From: Spirochaeta sp. UBA5339
GTDB lineage: Bacteria; Spirochaetota; Spirochaetia; DSM-2461
DNA: 64,000 bases
Assembly: GCA_002408085.1 (NCBI GenBank)
Contig: DHQL01000009.1
Coordinates: 1-64,000 of the forward strand
Direction: 5' to 3'
Part shown: positions 22,976 to 32,647 of the stretch, one piece after another
How positions within the stretch are numbered: the stretch's first letter is position 1
How the letters are laid out: every line of letters begins with the position of its first letter
Notes under the pieces: generated by a model
The model's input: the letters and a program-made list of their open reading frames with translations, nothing else
Told to the model about the DNA's origin: nothing
Database searches by the model: none
Program-made: the position numbers and the translations under genes

Positions 22976-25945
22976 ATGTTCTACATCTATTACAAGCTGG
23001 AAAATAAAAAACAGCTGAGCCAACTGTATCCCAAAAAAATCGCTGCCCTCGAAGCCAGAGTCAACTCTCTTATAAACAGCGCCGGCGGAGCCCTGTTTGA
23101 TGAGAATCAGGATATTTTCCAGTTTGCGGCCCTCTACAGAGAGACTGCCATCAATGTTCTGAACTGTGCGGAGTCCCTTAAAAGCCTGCTTGATGAGTAC
23201 CGGCAGTATCTTTCGGGATTCTCCATTATCCTGTCTTCGGGGCATGACAGGGAGGACATCTCCCAGCATTTTCATAATCTCTCTCTTACGGCACCCGAGG
23301 AGAACAGGGTCTGGATTGAAGATTCAGTGCGGGACAAGTTTGACGAGTATCTGGAAAAGACAAAGAGGGAAGAGTACTCCCTGCTGTCATCGGTTCAGGT
23401 CAAGGTGGACAAGATGCTCTCCATTGAGGACCGCTACCGCCGTTTCCTGAAACGGGAAGACCTGATTCCCTCCATGAAGAAAGAGATGAACCAGTGGCTC
23501 TACAGGGAGAATGAATCATCATCTATGATCATTGAGTACCCTGAAATAGAGGAGAGCCTTTTTGTTCTCCGGTCAGTTCTTGATGATACAAACAGACTCA
23601 TAGAGAACTTTCTTCTTATTGAACCTGCCGATGGTTTCTGGGACCCCTGGTACCCCTTGAGCCGCTTTATCAACAGGGACTTTCTGGATCAGATTTCCCA
23701 GTATCTTCCTGCCGATGACTCACAAAAGTGGGATGAGGACTCGGTCTTTCTAAAGAATATCAGCACCAGCGACTGGTACAGTCACTACTATGATCAGGTG
23801 GAAACTGATTTCTTCCGGGCCTTTTGTCTCTACTGGAAGGGCTGCCTGAAAAAACTGGATACCTATCCGACTCCCCCTGTCATTATAATCAGGGAGCCTG
23901 AACTCTTCAGTGAAGATGCAAAGAATCTTACGGGCCGTTTCCTGGAAATGATCTGCAAGAATTTTCCGGGTCAGAAATTTCTGTTTCTGACAAATGATAA
24001 AAAGGTTCAGATGCCCGAGATTCCGGGGAAACCCCGCCGTCTCTTCATCACCTTTCTGAAGGAACAGGATGTGCGCCTCAAGGCGGCGGATGTCTTCCCC
24101 GAGCTGAAACCCGACCCTGAGGAGATCCTCAAGATCTACAATAAAAAGAAACACTCCCTGGTGGAGCTTTTCTACTTTCTTCAGAATCGTCTGGAGGGAA
24201 TCCCCGGAGAAAGGAAGGATCTTGATCCTCCCGGAGCCTATCTCTATGGACGGGACAAAAGCAGTATCGAAGTGCTCTCCCTCTGCAGTCCGGGAAGGTT
24301 CTGCTTTACCCGCAGCCAGATCATCCGTTTCTTTCAGTTCCGGGGAAACTCCCGGCCTGAGGTTGAAGAGAGGGTTAAAAGACTGGAACGCCTGGGTTAT
24401 CTTCGCTTTCAGGGGGCCACCGGAGGCATCTGGAACCGGCCTCTGGATCTTGAGGCTCTTGAATCCACTCCCGGATTCAACAGGAAGGAACTGGATGAGG
24501 ACTTTACCCGTTTTCTGAGCAGAGAGATGGACGACGGAAAGATCAACTCTCTCAGCGGCCTTCTCTTTTTTCTGAGTCAGAGGGGCAGCATTGATTTCGG
24601 TCTTGAAATCCTCAACAGAATCAGCCACCACCTTCTTAAAATACGTCAGAATGAACTTGCAGAGAGCCTTCTGAACTCCAGGCTTTTTGAGGGCCGATCC
24701 CTAAGTCATGCTCAGCAGGAAGGTCTTCATAACATCCAGTATGCCGGAAGACTCAGGAGCGCCATGCTTCAGAACTCCCGCAAGGAGGTCTCTGACAAGC
24801 TGGATGCCGGCTATCTATCCCTTATGGAAGCCCAGGGCGCCTGCAGTGAGGAGTTCCTTCTGCAGCAGGCCCACTACTATGCCCTGAACGGCGACTCCGA
24901 GAGTGCCATGGCCACAGTCAAGGAGAGCCTGTTCGCCTTTCAGAAAAACAGCGACCACTACGGTGAGATCCGTGCGAATACAGCCCTGGCCCTTACCATG
25001 CTGAGTCAGAGAAAACTGGCCTCGGCGGTGGACTACTTCGAGATAGCCCTGAGGATCAGTGAGCAGCTGAATGACAGGGAAGCCTCTCTGGTCAGCGGAA
25101 AGCTGATGGTCCTCTCATCCTACCTCTTTGGAAACCTCTCAGCGGCCCTTCGGGGTCTTGAAACCAGAGTCTCCCTGGCTGCGGGAGAACGGAACCGGGA
25201 GACCCAGATCTTCCTGATCTTCCTGAAAGGACGCATTCTCTTTGAACTGGGACGCTACTCAGATGCCTTTAAGGAGCTGAAGCAGGGAAGGCGTCTGACC
25301 AAGAAGTATAATATGACAGCCGAGAGCCGTGTAATCACCAGCTGGATGGCCCGGTCTCTCTGTTTTGGACACAGTGAGAAGGTGGCCGAGGAGCTCCTCT
25401 GTCGCCAGCCGCTGTGTCTGGAGACCGCCTATTTCAGGGCCGAAGCCGCCTACTTGTCAGGAGACAGCAAAAAGGGCATCGAACTCCTTGAAGAGGCCTT
25501 TGCCTCCTATGATCAGAACCCCCAGTATATTCACGAGATGGACTCCTGGTTTGACGGCTACCGTGTCATTGAGGGACGCCTTTCGGACAGAGACTTCTAT
25601 GAAGATGTACTTCTTGATCAGGCAAAGGGCTTCTACTACCTTCTGATCGGCTTAGGCGGGGAAACGGAGAAGGCCTGGGAAGGTTTGAAACCCCTGTGCC
25701 GGATGGACAAGGCCTACAACCAGCAGCCCTTCGGATACTACTACTTCCTCTATGCAGCCGAGCTGATCGACAAGGCGGGAGCAACCCTGGATGAACCTCA
25801 TGATGCCCTTGTCTCCCACGCCTTTAAACTGCTGCAGACCAGGGCGGGGCGCTTTGACAGTCAGCAGATGAAGCACCACTACTTCAGGAAGAACTACTGG
25901 AACAACGAGATCATCAAAAAAGCCCAGGAGATGAACCTGATCTGA
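22976..25945 (+). CDS. large TPR signalling-type protein (possible degenerate cyclase/STAND architecture)
   Basis: 989 residues. Residues ~1-90 (ending near YLSGFSIILSSGHD) look like the second half of a class III nucleotide-cyclase fold, lacking catalytic residues. The region around 300-400 (VIIIREPELFSEDAKNLTG, KFLFLTND) has the spacing of a STAND/AAA ATPase with neither Walker A nor a clear Walker B. A winged-helix-like segment (~430-490) precedes a long TPR array (~540-950). I assign these by layout only. Soluble and cytoplasmic, it lies divergent from the PilZ/GHKL operon with a 44-base gap, which suggests a shared signalling role. Function unknown. Confidence 0.65.
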   Translation: MFYIYYKLENKKQLSQLYPKKIAALEARVNSLINSAGGALFDENQDIFQFAALYRETAINVLNCAESLKSLLDEYRQYLSGFSIILSSGHDREDISQHFHNLSLTAPEENRVWIEDSVRDKFDEYLEKTKREEYSLLSSVQVKVDKMLSIEDRYRRFLKREDLIPSMKKEMNQWLYRENESSSMIIEYPEIEESLFVLRSVLDDTNRLIENFLLIEPADGFWDPWYPLSRFINRDFLDQISQYLPADDSQKWDEDSVFLKNISTSDWYSHYYDQVETDFFRAFCLYWKGCLKKLDTYPTPPVIIIREPELFSEDAKNLTGRFLEMICKNFPGQKFLFLTNDKKVQMPEIPGKPRRLFITFLKEQDVRLKAADVFPELKPDPEEILKIYNKKKHSLVELFYFLQNRLEGIPGERKDLDPPGAYLYGRDKSSIEVLSLCSPGRFCFTRSQIIRFFQFRGNSRPEVEERVKRLERLGYLRFQGATGGIWNRPLDLEALESTPGFNRKELDEDFTRFLSREMDDGKINSLSGLLFFLSQRGSIDFGLEILNRISHHLLKIRQNELAESLLNSRLFEGRSLSHAQQEGLHNIQYAGRLRSAMLQNSRKEVSDKLDAGYLSLMEAQGACSEEFLLQQAHYYALNGDSESAMATVKESLFAFQKNSDHYGEIRANTALALTMLSQRKLASAVDYFEIALRISEQLNDREASLVSGKLMVLSSYLFGNLSAALRGLETRVSLAAGERNRETQIFLIFLKGRILFELGRYSDAFKELKQGRRLTKKYNMTAESRVITSWMARSLCFGHSEKVAEELLCRQPLCLETAYFRAEAAYLSGDSKKGIELLEEAFASYDQNPQYIHEMDSWFDGYRVIEGRLSDRDFYEDVLLDQAKGFYYLLIGLGGETEKAWEGLKPLCRMDKAYNQQPFGYYYFLYAAELIDKAGATLDEPHDALVSHAFKLLQTRAGRFDSQQMKHHYFRKNYWNNEIIKKAQEMNLI

Positions 25946-25960
25946 TTGTCAGATTTTTTT
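25940..25960 (+). terminator. intrinsic terminator overlapping the stop codon
   Basis: ATCTGA (25940-25945), loop TTG, TCAGAT (25949-25954), then seven T residues. The stem includes the stop codon of the 989-residue protein gene. It insulates that gene from the tRNA promoter. Confidence 0.75.
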
Positions 25961-25970
25961 AAAGACCATG

Positions 25971-26000
25971 TTGACACTTTTTCCGTCTTCAGGGTATATT
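25971..26000 (+). promoter_or_regulatory. promoter of the tRNA-Met gene
   Basis: A consensus TTGACA (25971-25976) and TATATT (25995-26000) separated by 18 bases. Initiation near 26007 would give a ~50-base 5' leader before the mature tRNA end. Confidence 0.8.
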
Positions 26001-26058
26001 ACGCAAGCATCACGGCACGCACGGCGGAACACTCCGCAGGGCAAGCCGAAAACAATAC

Positions 26059-26131
26059 GGTGGCGTAACTCAGTTGGTAGAGTAACCGGCTCATATCCGG
26101 TCTGTCAGGGGTTCAAGTCCCTTCGCCACTA
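26059..26131 (+). tRNA. tRNA-Met (anticodon CAT)
   Basis: A 73-base cloverleaf can be folded: acceptor GGTGGCG/CGCCACT with one G-T pair, D stem ACTC/GAGT, anticodon stem ACCGG/CCGGT with loop CTCATAT, T stem AGGGG/CCCTT with loop TTCAAGT, and discriminator A. CCA is not encoded. The anticodon stem lacks the three G-C pairs of an initiator, so this is the elongator tRNA-Met; a lysidine-modified tRNA-Ile(CAT) cannot be ruled out without comparison. Confidence 0.93.
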
Positions 26132-26138
26132 CTAAGCA

Positions 26139-26174
26139 AAAGCCTGATTGGGTCTTCCTGATCAGGCTTTTTTT
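26139..26174 (+). terminator. intrinsic terminator after tRNA-Met
   Basis: The 10-bp stem AAAGCCTGAT (26139-26148) pairs with ATCAGGCTTT (26161-26170), with a 12-base loop and a T tail running to 26174. Confidence 0.9.
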
Positions 26175-26185
26175 ATGAAATGCCT

Positions 26186-28180
26186 TCAGAACTCTCTGAT
26201 GCCCCTGTGGAAATCCAGATGCAGCTTCTGTCCGCCAAACTCAAAATCCAGGGTTTCCGCCTTCCTTTCAGCCCGGATATAGGGCGAGTCAAAGCGCATG
26301 TACTCGGTGTTCTGAACCTCTCCATTTACCTTGAAATCTCCCTTCCAGGTCAGTTCCAGGGTCCTTCCTCTGCTGCTGTAGGTCAGGGTCTTCCCGGAGT
26401 AAGCGGTTTCATTGCTGCGGATTCTCTCCCTGAATGCCTCGAATGAGTCTTCCTCTTCTGCAGTCGAAAACTCGGTAATCCAGTAGGTCTCACGCCCCCT
26501 CTGGATCAGTTCCCGCCTGCCCGGAGGGTCTCGCTTTGCACCGTCCACGGTGAGCTCAGGGGGATCAATGTACTCCAGGGCAGAGTTGGCAGTCATGGCC
26601 ACATAGGTTTCGTCCAGACGGCCGAAGGCATGGTTGCCCTCCACAACTGCTTCATCAAAGAGAGCCTCGGGGAACCAGGCATGAGTAAAGGGGAGCATTC
26701 TCTTTTCCATAATTCCGGCTCTCCGGGGAAGGCGGTAGAGGCTGATGGCAATATTCCTGTCCTGAACCGCATGGGGAAGCCGGCCGTCTCCGACCCAGTA
26801 GGTGGGTGAGTTGCCCGTAGGACCCTTCTCATGGGGGAGGACTGCCGGATGGGTGATCACCAGGCTCAGTTCATTGCTAAGGGTCGCCTGCCAGAGTGCC
26901 TGCTGGTCTCCATGGGTTCCGGGATGGTAGGCCTGACTGGTAGACATACTGTATTGAGGGGTTTTGTAGGTGTAGACGTTGCCCCGCTGAATTGCGGTGC
27001 CGTTGGTCTGCAGCCCCAGGGTCCGACTGATAAGGGGCAGCAGGCCGAGGCTGCGGAGGAGGGTGTAGTTGATAAGCCGGAAATCCTGAAAGGCCTCCTG
27101 GCCGTACATCTTGTTCCGGTTTATGTAGTCCAGGGTGTTGTTGATGGTTTCGGGGTTGGAGAATGATTCCATGGCCCATTGCATCATGATCTGTCTGTCT
27201 TCCAGGCCGATCAGCCCTTCCTCTTTCAGTTCACTCAGATTCAGCCCGTTGGAGGCTTTGATAATCCTCTCCTCCTCATCCCTGCCGATCAGGGCCAGGA
27301 CGCCGGGGAGCTCGTAATTCTCAACAACAAGAAAGTTCTGCTCCATCCCGATACGGTCGTCGGGATTGACGGGGTAAGAGAAAAGTTCCTGGGAGACCGC
27401 CCTCATGGATGAGTCCAGGCCTGTTTTCCTCTTGTTTTCATAGGCCCGGCCGCTGGAGGTTACAAAGGTTCCTTTAAAGGACTGAGAGGCAAGATCATAG
27501 AGGAGGAGGTCCATGATGATGGTGGCCTTTGTTACAATTTCCGTGTCTTCGCTGAAGTCTATCAGATTGCTCAGGGGAGCTATATCTTCCACATAGTAGA
27601 CATTGGAGTAGAACTCGGTGAATCCATAGGTCCAGCGCTGTTCCAGCCAGATCAGTATTCTCTCTCTGGCCATATCCCTGTGTTCGGTTCCAGTCAGGCC
27701 GGTGCTGGTGAATATCAGGTCCGGATAGAGCTGTCCTGCCAGGTATTCTGCGGATGAAAAAAGAATCTGATGGTTTTCGCTCCAGTAGCACATGGAGTCG
27801 TAACCGTCCTGATCCATCCAGTATTTAAAACCCAGCACTGTCTTCTGTATTCGGTCCTTCTGTTCCTCTGTTAATTTCTCCGGATGCCTGTAGAGTATGC
27901 GCATAAGGGACACCAGGCGGAAGTCGGCACAGTCGTAGCGACCGTCCACATAGGTACAGGCCTGATTGATGTTCAGATCCTGTTCCTCGGGGGAGACATA
28001 CAGGTCGTGGTGAAAGGCGTAAAGGAGCCCATCGGTGTCAAAGATCAGGGGTTCTTCCGGCCGGGAGGGCAGGGGAGTCCATACTCTGTTTCTTGCGGTG
28101 TCCACCGCCACTGAAGCGGTCAGGAGGATCAATAACAGAAGGAATGCTCCTGACAGGGGCTTTGGGAAGGGTCTTTTCAT
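26186..28180 (-). CDS. secreted protein, candidate polysaccharide lyase or glycosidase with alpha-toroid plus beta-sandwich
   Basis: 664 residues. An N-terminal hydrophobic segment (GAFLLLLILLTASVAV) is a signal peptide or anchor. The next ~400 residues are helical, with paired aromatic/acidic repeats typical of an (alpha/alpha) toroid; YWSENHQILF (~125-134) supplies an Asn-His pair like that in toroid-type lyases. From ~420 the sequence becomes beta-rich. I do not recognise the family. It lies 128 bases downstream of a PL6 lyase gene on the same strand, which suggests a joint role in degrading an acidic polysaccharide. Shine-Dalgarno AAGGAG precedes the ATG. Confidence 0.65.
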   Translation of the reverse strand: MKRPFPKPLSGAFLLLLILLTASVAVDTARNRVWTPLPSRPEEPLIFDTDGLLYAFHHDLYVSPEEQDLNINQACTYVDGRYDCADFRLVSLMRILYRHPEKLTEEQKDRIQKTVLGFKYWMDQDGYDSMCYWSENHQILFSSAEYLAGQLYPDLIFTSTGLTGTEHRDMARERILIWLEQRWTYGFTEFYSNVYYVEDIAPLSNLIDFSEDTEIVTKATIIMDLLLYDLASQSFKGTFVTSSGRAYENKRKTGLDSSMRAVSQELFSYPVNPDDRIGMEQNFLVVENYELPGVLALIGRDEEERIIKASNGLNLSELKEEGLIGLEDRQIMMQWAMESFSNPETINNTLDYINRNKMYGQEAFQDFRLINYTLLRSLGLLPLISRTLGLQTNGTAIQRGNVYTYKTPQYSMSTSQAYHPGTHGDQQALWQATLSNELSLVITHPAVLPHEKGPTGNSPTYWVGDGRLPHAVQDRNIAISLYRLPRRAGIMEKRMLPFTHAWFPEALFDEAVVEGNHAFGRLDETYVAMTANSALEYIDPPELTVDGAKRDPPGRRELIQRGRETYWITEFSTAEEEDSFEAFRERIRSNETAYSGKTLTYSSRGRTLELTWKGDFKVNGEVQNTEYMRFDSPYIRAERKAETLDFEFGGQKLHLDFHRGIREF

Positions 28181-28308
28181 TTTTAAATAACTCCTTAAGA
28201 AAGATTATCACATTCTGACCTAAGGAGACATCTGGAAGTTTTAAATCATCGGCCTTTGTTCTTTTTCCAGGCCCCTTCCCGGGGAGTCAAAAGGGTATCA
28301 GAATGGCA

Positions 28309-29841
28309 TCAGGGGGCCCTGAAAATGTCAGAGCCTGTGTTTTCATCGGTTCTTAGAACAAGGTTCCTGGCACCATAATCCTCAGCTTCCAGAAAAATGC
28401 CATTTCTTTCGACTGGAATACTCTCATCACTTACCCCCTCGGGCAGATGGTCCATATGTTCTCTGGGGCCTGCGAACAGATTATTTTTAAATACCGGGTC
28501 AATCAGTTCAAACTCCCGAGAAGGAGCCCCCTTCACGGCCAGGGTATGATTCTCCCGGGCGAGGATCAGGTTGTTTTCAAAGGTGATGTTCACTCCCGGA
28601 TAGACCAGTTCAACGGGTGTATCTTCGGTGAGACTGGTCTTGTGGGTCTTGGTGCTGAGCATAAATCCCTGGCGGCAGTCGATGATGGAATTGTTTGCTA
28701 TGGTGATATTCATGGGTGTCCACTGCTTGTTCAGCTCTTTTCCGGGAGTTCCGTTATCGAGGGGCTCTCCGTTCTGTACATCGTTGACCCCGGTGTTCAC
28801 CACAAGTCCTCCGCGGGTTTCTCCGGACCCCAGAACCCCCTGGATGTAGTTGTTCTCGATGATATGGCCCTCGTCATAGAAGCGTATCCCTCCGCTGCCG
28901 CTCTTACCGTCTCCCAGGATGACATTGTCTCTGATGGTCATATTACTGCCGTGTCTCAGGGAGATCATTGAGCTGCTGTTTCTGAGGGTATTCCCTTCGA
29001 AGCTGACCGCCGAGGCCTTGAGGGAGATCATTTCAAGCTCTCCGTCGATGGTGTCGAAAAGATTGTCTTTTATAATGGCCCCAGAATCGCACCGGGAGTA
29101 CCGGGCATCCCCCAGCCGGATGGCCTGCCTGTCATTGGCATTGGTTCTGAACATTTCCGGACTTCCCTCTCTGATCAGATCCAGGTCCCGGGGGATCAGA
29201 TTTCTGAATATATTGTTCTGGATCAGGGAGTCGTCCCGGTCTTCTCCGGTCTGGACCACCAGGAATGCACCTCTTTTGTATTTACCGTCCAGGGTGTTGC
29301 CGATGACTTTGCTGCCCGTACCGGCCACCGTCACCCAGCGGACATTGGGATACTCACCATTGATGTCCGCCTCATAGGGGTACTGGTTGAACTCTTCAAT
29401 GATACTGTTGCTGAAGGTATTGCCTTCTCCGTACAGAACAACGGCCCCTCTGATGTCACTGCGGACATCGGTGGGATTCCTCCGGTCGATCACAGGGCCT
29501 CCGTCCCGAAATATCAGACTGTCCAGGGTGGAGCCCCGGCCTCTGAGGACAATCTGTACACTTCCCGAGAAAACAACCTGTCCCCTGTTTTCGGGACTCA
29601 CAAGCACATTGTCGGCCTTGATTTCTATGCGGCCCAGGTCCCGGTAGATGCCGTCTTCTATAAGAATAGTCTCATTGTCCTGAGCTCCGGTGAGCCTCTT
29701 CCTGAGAATTTCCGTATCTTCGGGGCTTATTGTTTCCAGTTCCTTCGATTCCACTTCCTTCGCTTCCTGAGCCCTGAGGAGGCTGCCGGAAAAGGCTCCC
29801 GTCAGGATAAGGGCCGTGATCAATAAATTCTTTAACTGCAT
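28309..29841 (-). CDS. polysaccharide lyase family 6 (alginate lyase/chondroitinase B-like)
   Basis: 510 residues with a signal peptide (LLITALILTGAFSGSLLRA). The core is a right-handed parallel beta-helix, seen as repeated N-N-x-I/V-x-N coils (for example NNIFRNL, NNYIQGV, NNLILA). The catalytic region GELEMISLKASAVSFEGNTL (~270-290) carries the acidic residues and Lys of PL6, and SSMISLRHG adds the essential Arg. PL6 enzymes cleave alginate or dermatan sulfate by calcium-assisted beta-elimination in the periplasm or outside the cell. First gene of a two-gene unit with the 664-residue secreted protein. Clear Shine-Dalgarno CAGGAG. Confidence 0.9.
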   Translation of the reverse strand: MQLKNLLITALILTGAFSGSLLRAQEAKEVESKELETISPEDTEILRKRLTGAQDNETILIEDGIYRDLGRIEIKADNVLVSPENRGQVVFSGSVQIVLRGRGSTLDSLIFRDGGPVIDRRNPTDVRSDIRGAVVLYGEGNTFSNSIIEEFNQYPYEADINGEYPNVRWVTVAGTGSKVIGNTLDGKYKRGAFLVVQTGEDRDDSLIQNNIFRNLIPRDLDLIREGSPEMFRTNANDRQAIRLGDARYSRCDSGAIIKDNLFDTIDGELEMISLKASAVSFEGNTLRNSSSMISLRHGSNMTIRDNVILGDGKSGSGGIRFYDEGHIIENNYIQGVLGSGETRGGLVVNTGVNDVQNGEPLDNGTPGKELNKQWTPMNITIANNSIIDCRQGFMLSTKTHKTSLTEDTPVELVYPGVNITFENNLILARENHTLAVKGAPSREFELIDPVFKNNLFAGPREHMDHLPEGVSDESIPVERNGIFLEAEDYGARNLVLRTDENTGSDIFRAP

Positions 29842-30033
29842 CAGAAACTCCTGTCCGCGTATGGCGGTTCAGGAGTTATACCGGGGGGATGTGAAGGCCG
29901 TATGAGGGGGATTTAGGGAGTTGCTGACTTTAAGAAAAGCCTTTGCACGGGATGGGTCTTCTTTATGGTGTTCTCTGATGATTTCATTAGCTTCTGCCTG
30001 GTTTCAGTGAGGCTGGGCCACTATACTATCAAC

Positions 30034-31101
30034 ATGGAATCGCTTCATATCCTTGGCTTATCGCATATTCTTTTCGGACTGCTCCTTATCGGAACAAAGA
30101 AGAAAGAAAGGGCGGACTATCTGCTTCTGATCTGGTTAGTTGTACTAGCAATGCCCTTTCTGCAGGTATTTCTGGATAAGCTGCAGGGAGAGGATATCAG
30201 GCAAATCCGTTTGAACAATCCTGCCTTCTCCCTTTTAAATGGTCCTTTTCTTTATCTCTATATAAGAGAGCTTGCAAAAGGAGATGAGATTTCTCATCAT
30301 TACTGGCCTCATCTGATTCTCTTTTTGCTGTATTACTTCTGTTTTCTTATCAATCCCATAGTTCCGATACCCGGTGGACCTGTGGTAGAACTGGAAAGAG
30401 AAAAACCCGGTATTTTAATTCGTTATTTCGGGGCAATCAGTGTTCTTTCTTACGGTGTCTACATTGTTGTTTCCCTTCTGCTGCTGCATAAACATAGAGA
30501 ATTTGTTAAAGAATGTTATGCATATCGAAAAGGGGAAATAACACTCATCTGGATAATCCTGATTCCACTGCTTTTTGCAATTCTGATCCTGTTTCTTATA
30601 TTGGGAGAAAAGTTTTTTGCAGTGGATATTCTAAGTCTTCATCTTGCGGTTTATCTGGTACTGTCCCTGTATCTTATCTTTTTCGGTCTGAGGCAGAAAG
30701 CTGTCTTTCCCCGGCAGGAAAAGATGATAAAAGAAGAGTCTAAACCGGTAGAAGCGGATATTCTGGAAGAGAATCTCGAGCAAATAATCAAATTGATGGA
30801 GGAGGGGAAACTTTACCGGAATCCGACTCTTTCAGTATATGATCTGGCAGTGAAAACGGGAATATCCAGACATAAAATTTCAACTGTCCTGAAGGAAAAG
30901 CTGTCTGTGAATTTCTACCAGTTTATTAATGACTACCGCTTGAAAGAGGTTTGCCTGCGGATAAAGGAGGACGGGGAAAATCAGAAAAATATCCTGGAAC
31001 ATGCCTTCGATTCGGGCTTTAATTCCAAATCAAGTTTCAACAGTCTTTTCAAGATGAAGTACGATAAAACCCCCAGCCAGTACAGAAAATCTATTAATTA
31101 G
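30034..31101 (+). CDS. membrane-bound AraC-family transcription regulator
   Basis: 355 residues from ATG 30034; the frame is open upstream to 29965, but these residues look non-coding. About seven hydrophobic helices (residues 3-230) are followed by a linker and a C-terminal AraC-type double helix-turn-helix (~265-355): SVYDLAVKTGISRHKIS and AFDSGFNSKSSFNSLFK. Such proteins sense an envelope signal and regulate a neighbour. No ribosome site is present and a TATACT box lies 6 bases before the ATG. The likely target is the DUF1566 lipoprotein gene 82 bases downstream, preceded by a 7-bp inverted repeat. DNA here is clearly A+T-richer than before 29 kb. Confidence 0.85.
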   Translation: MESLHILGLSHILFGLLLIGTKKKERADYLLLIWLVVLAMPFLQVFLDKLQGEDIRQIRLNNPAFSLLNGPFLYLYIRELAKGDEISHHYWPHLILFLLYYFCFLINPIVPIPGGPVVELEREKPGILIRYFGAISVLSYGVYIVVSLLLLHKHREFVKECYAYRKGEITLIWIILIPLLFAILILFLILGEKFFAVDILSLHLAVYLVLSLYLIFFGLRQKAVFPRQEKMIKEESKPVEADILEENLEQIIKLMEEGKLYRNPTLSVYDLAVKTGISRHKISTVLKEKLSVNFYQFINDYRLKEVCLRIKEDGENQKNILEHAFDSGFNSKSSFNSLFKMKYDKTPSQYRKSIN

Positions 31102-31122
31102 TCCAAATAGTGCAGTTTGGAC
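31101..31122 (+). promoter_or_regulatory. inverted repeat, possible regulator-binding site
   Basis: GTCCAAA (31101-31107), 8 bases, TTTGGAC (31116-31122): a perfect 7-bp dyad in the gap between the AraC regulator and the DUF1566 lipoprotein gene. It could be an operator or the base of a short hairpin. No T run follows, so it is not a terminator. Confidence 0.45.
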
Positions 31123-31183
31123 GATGATTTTCTCCTGAATTGCTACATTGCCGCCATAAACCTTTTTTCAACAGGAGTTAATT

Positions 31184-32635
31184 ATGAAAGCAATAGGGAG
31201 AACAGTCAGTGTTCTGGCAATCGCGGCTGCTATTCTTCTTGGGTCAACAAGCTGCATATCAGGGGGCAATGTTGATGAAGTTGACAAAGTACCAGCAGTC
31301 AAATTTGTTGTGACAGATGCCATGCAGACCAGTTTCTATGATGCCGATGGTAATATTATTGATCAGCCTGAGATCGGCAATCCTCTATACGGACAGGATG
31401 CCCAGTATCAGTGCATAATGCCTTCTTATACAGATAATGGAGACGGTACTGTAACTGATGATAATACCGGACTTATGTGGCAGCAGACCCCTCCTCTTGA
31501 TAAAATGACATACGATGAGGCCATCGAATATGTTGAGAATCTGGAGCTTGGAGGCTATAGCGACTGGAGGCTTCCGACTATTAAGGAATCTTTTTCATTG
31601 GCAGATATGGATGGTAAGTTAGTCGCTCAGGATATCAGTCAGTGCATACCATATATCGATACAGAATACTTTGATTTTTTCTATGATGAGGGCCGGCCCT
31701 ACACAGGTTCCTACTGGACGAGCACTGTAACCAGGTTGCCTGCAGAGAATGAATATGAGGAGATGGAGAAGAACTACGGCTTCAACTGGGCCGATGGTCA
31801 TTTGAAATCATATGGTGATGGTTATTACCTTGATGGTTCTTCAACAGGATCTTCTATTCCGGCAGGTGTCCGTGCCGTTCGGGGAGAGGAAGGAGTCTAT
31901 GGCATAAACGATTTTGTTGATAATGGAGACGGTACCGTTACAGACAGGGCTACCGGATTCATGTGGTCTCAGCAGGACAGCGGGGCAGTCAACGATGACG
32001 GTACGCTCCGTTCTGAGAACGATGCAGAGTACGGTTATGGACGAACCTGGGTGGATACCTTGTCCTGGGTTCAGAAAATGAATGAAGCTGAATATTTGGG
32101 CTATAGCGACTGGCGTCTTCCCGATGCAAAAGAGCTGCAGAGTATTGTTCAATACGGTATTACCGAACTCCCGGCGATTGATCTCGAATACTTTGACTTG
32201 AGCAGAGCTGACTGCTATATGTGGAGCAGTACAACCTGTGGCGATTTTCCCGATACTGCCCTGTATTTTGCATTCGGAAAGGCATATGGAATTAATCTGG
32301 CATCCGGCGGTGCCGCAGGTATGGGCAGTGGCGGTGAAATGGGACCTCCCCCTGAAAAGGAAGAGTCCTCTGGCTCTGTTGATGCTACAGTCGACGATTT
32401 TGTAGATACCCACGGTCCCGGAGCAATGCGTAACGATTACAAGGATACAACAGGAGCGGCTGTTCAGGCTCCCGCCCTTTCGCGTGAGCTCTGGTCTCAG
32501 CTCTATGGTGAAGAATACCCCTATGACTTCGATCCTGGTCTGGATATCTCTATCTTTGATCTGAGTGCATCGGAGAATGCAGCCGATTATATTGTAATAT
32601 ACAACTATGCTTTGCTTGTTCGTAATGCTGATTGA
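31184..32635 (+). CDS. DUF1566 lipoprotein with duplicated Lcl-type domain
   Basis: 483 residues. The leader ends with the lipobox GSTSC. Two copies of the DUF1566 unit follow (~85-230 and ~245-375), each starting with DNGDGTVTD, then TGLMWQQ or TGFMWSQ, and GYSDWRLP. DUF1566 modules are C-type-lectin-like extracellular domains found in many surface proteins; ligand unknown. Residues ~380-400 form a short Gly/Pro-rich stretch (GGEMGPPPEKEE). The segment LYGQD-x2-Y near residue 68 recurs in the small secreted protein at 36602-37078. Good Shine-Dalgarno (CAGGAG). Probably regulated by the AraC protein upstream. Confidence 0.8.
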   Translation: MKAIGRTVSVLAIAAAILLGSTSCISGGNVDEVDKVPAVKFVVTDAMQTSFYDADGNIIDQPEIGNPLYGQDAQYQCIMPSYTDNGDGTVTDDNTGLMWQQTPPLDKMTYDEAIEYVENLELGGYSDWRLPTIKESFSLADMDGKLVAQDISQCIPYIDTEYFDFFYDEGRPYTGSYWTSTVTRLPAENEYEEMEKNYGFNWADGHLKSYGDGYYLDGSSTGSSIPAGVRAVRGEEGVYGINDFVDNGDGTVTDRATGFMWSQQDSGAVNDDGTLRSENDAEYGYGRTWVDTLSWVQKMNEAEYLGYSDWRLPDAKELQSIVQYGITELPAIDLEYFDLSRADCYMWSSTTCGDFPDTALYFAFGKAYGINLASGGAAGMGSGGEMGPPPEKEESSGSVDATVDDFVDTHGPGAMRNDYKDTTGAAVQAPALSRELWSQLYGEEYPYDFDPGLDISIFDLSASENAADYIVIYNYALLVRNAD

Positions 32636-32647
32636 GGCATTAAAGGG

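Noticed and set aside
26007..26058. Leader of tRNA-Met as a possible small RNA
   Set aside because: Contains short complementary runs but no independent promoter or terminator; explained as the precursor 5' leader.
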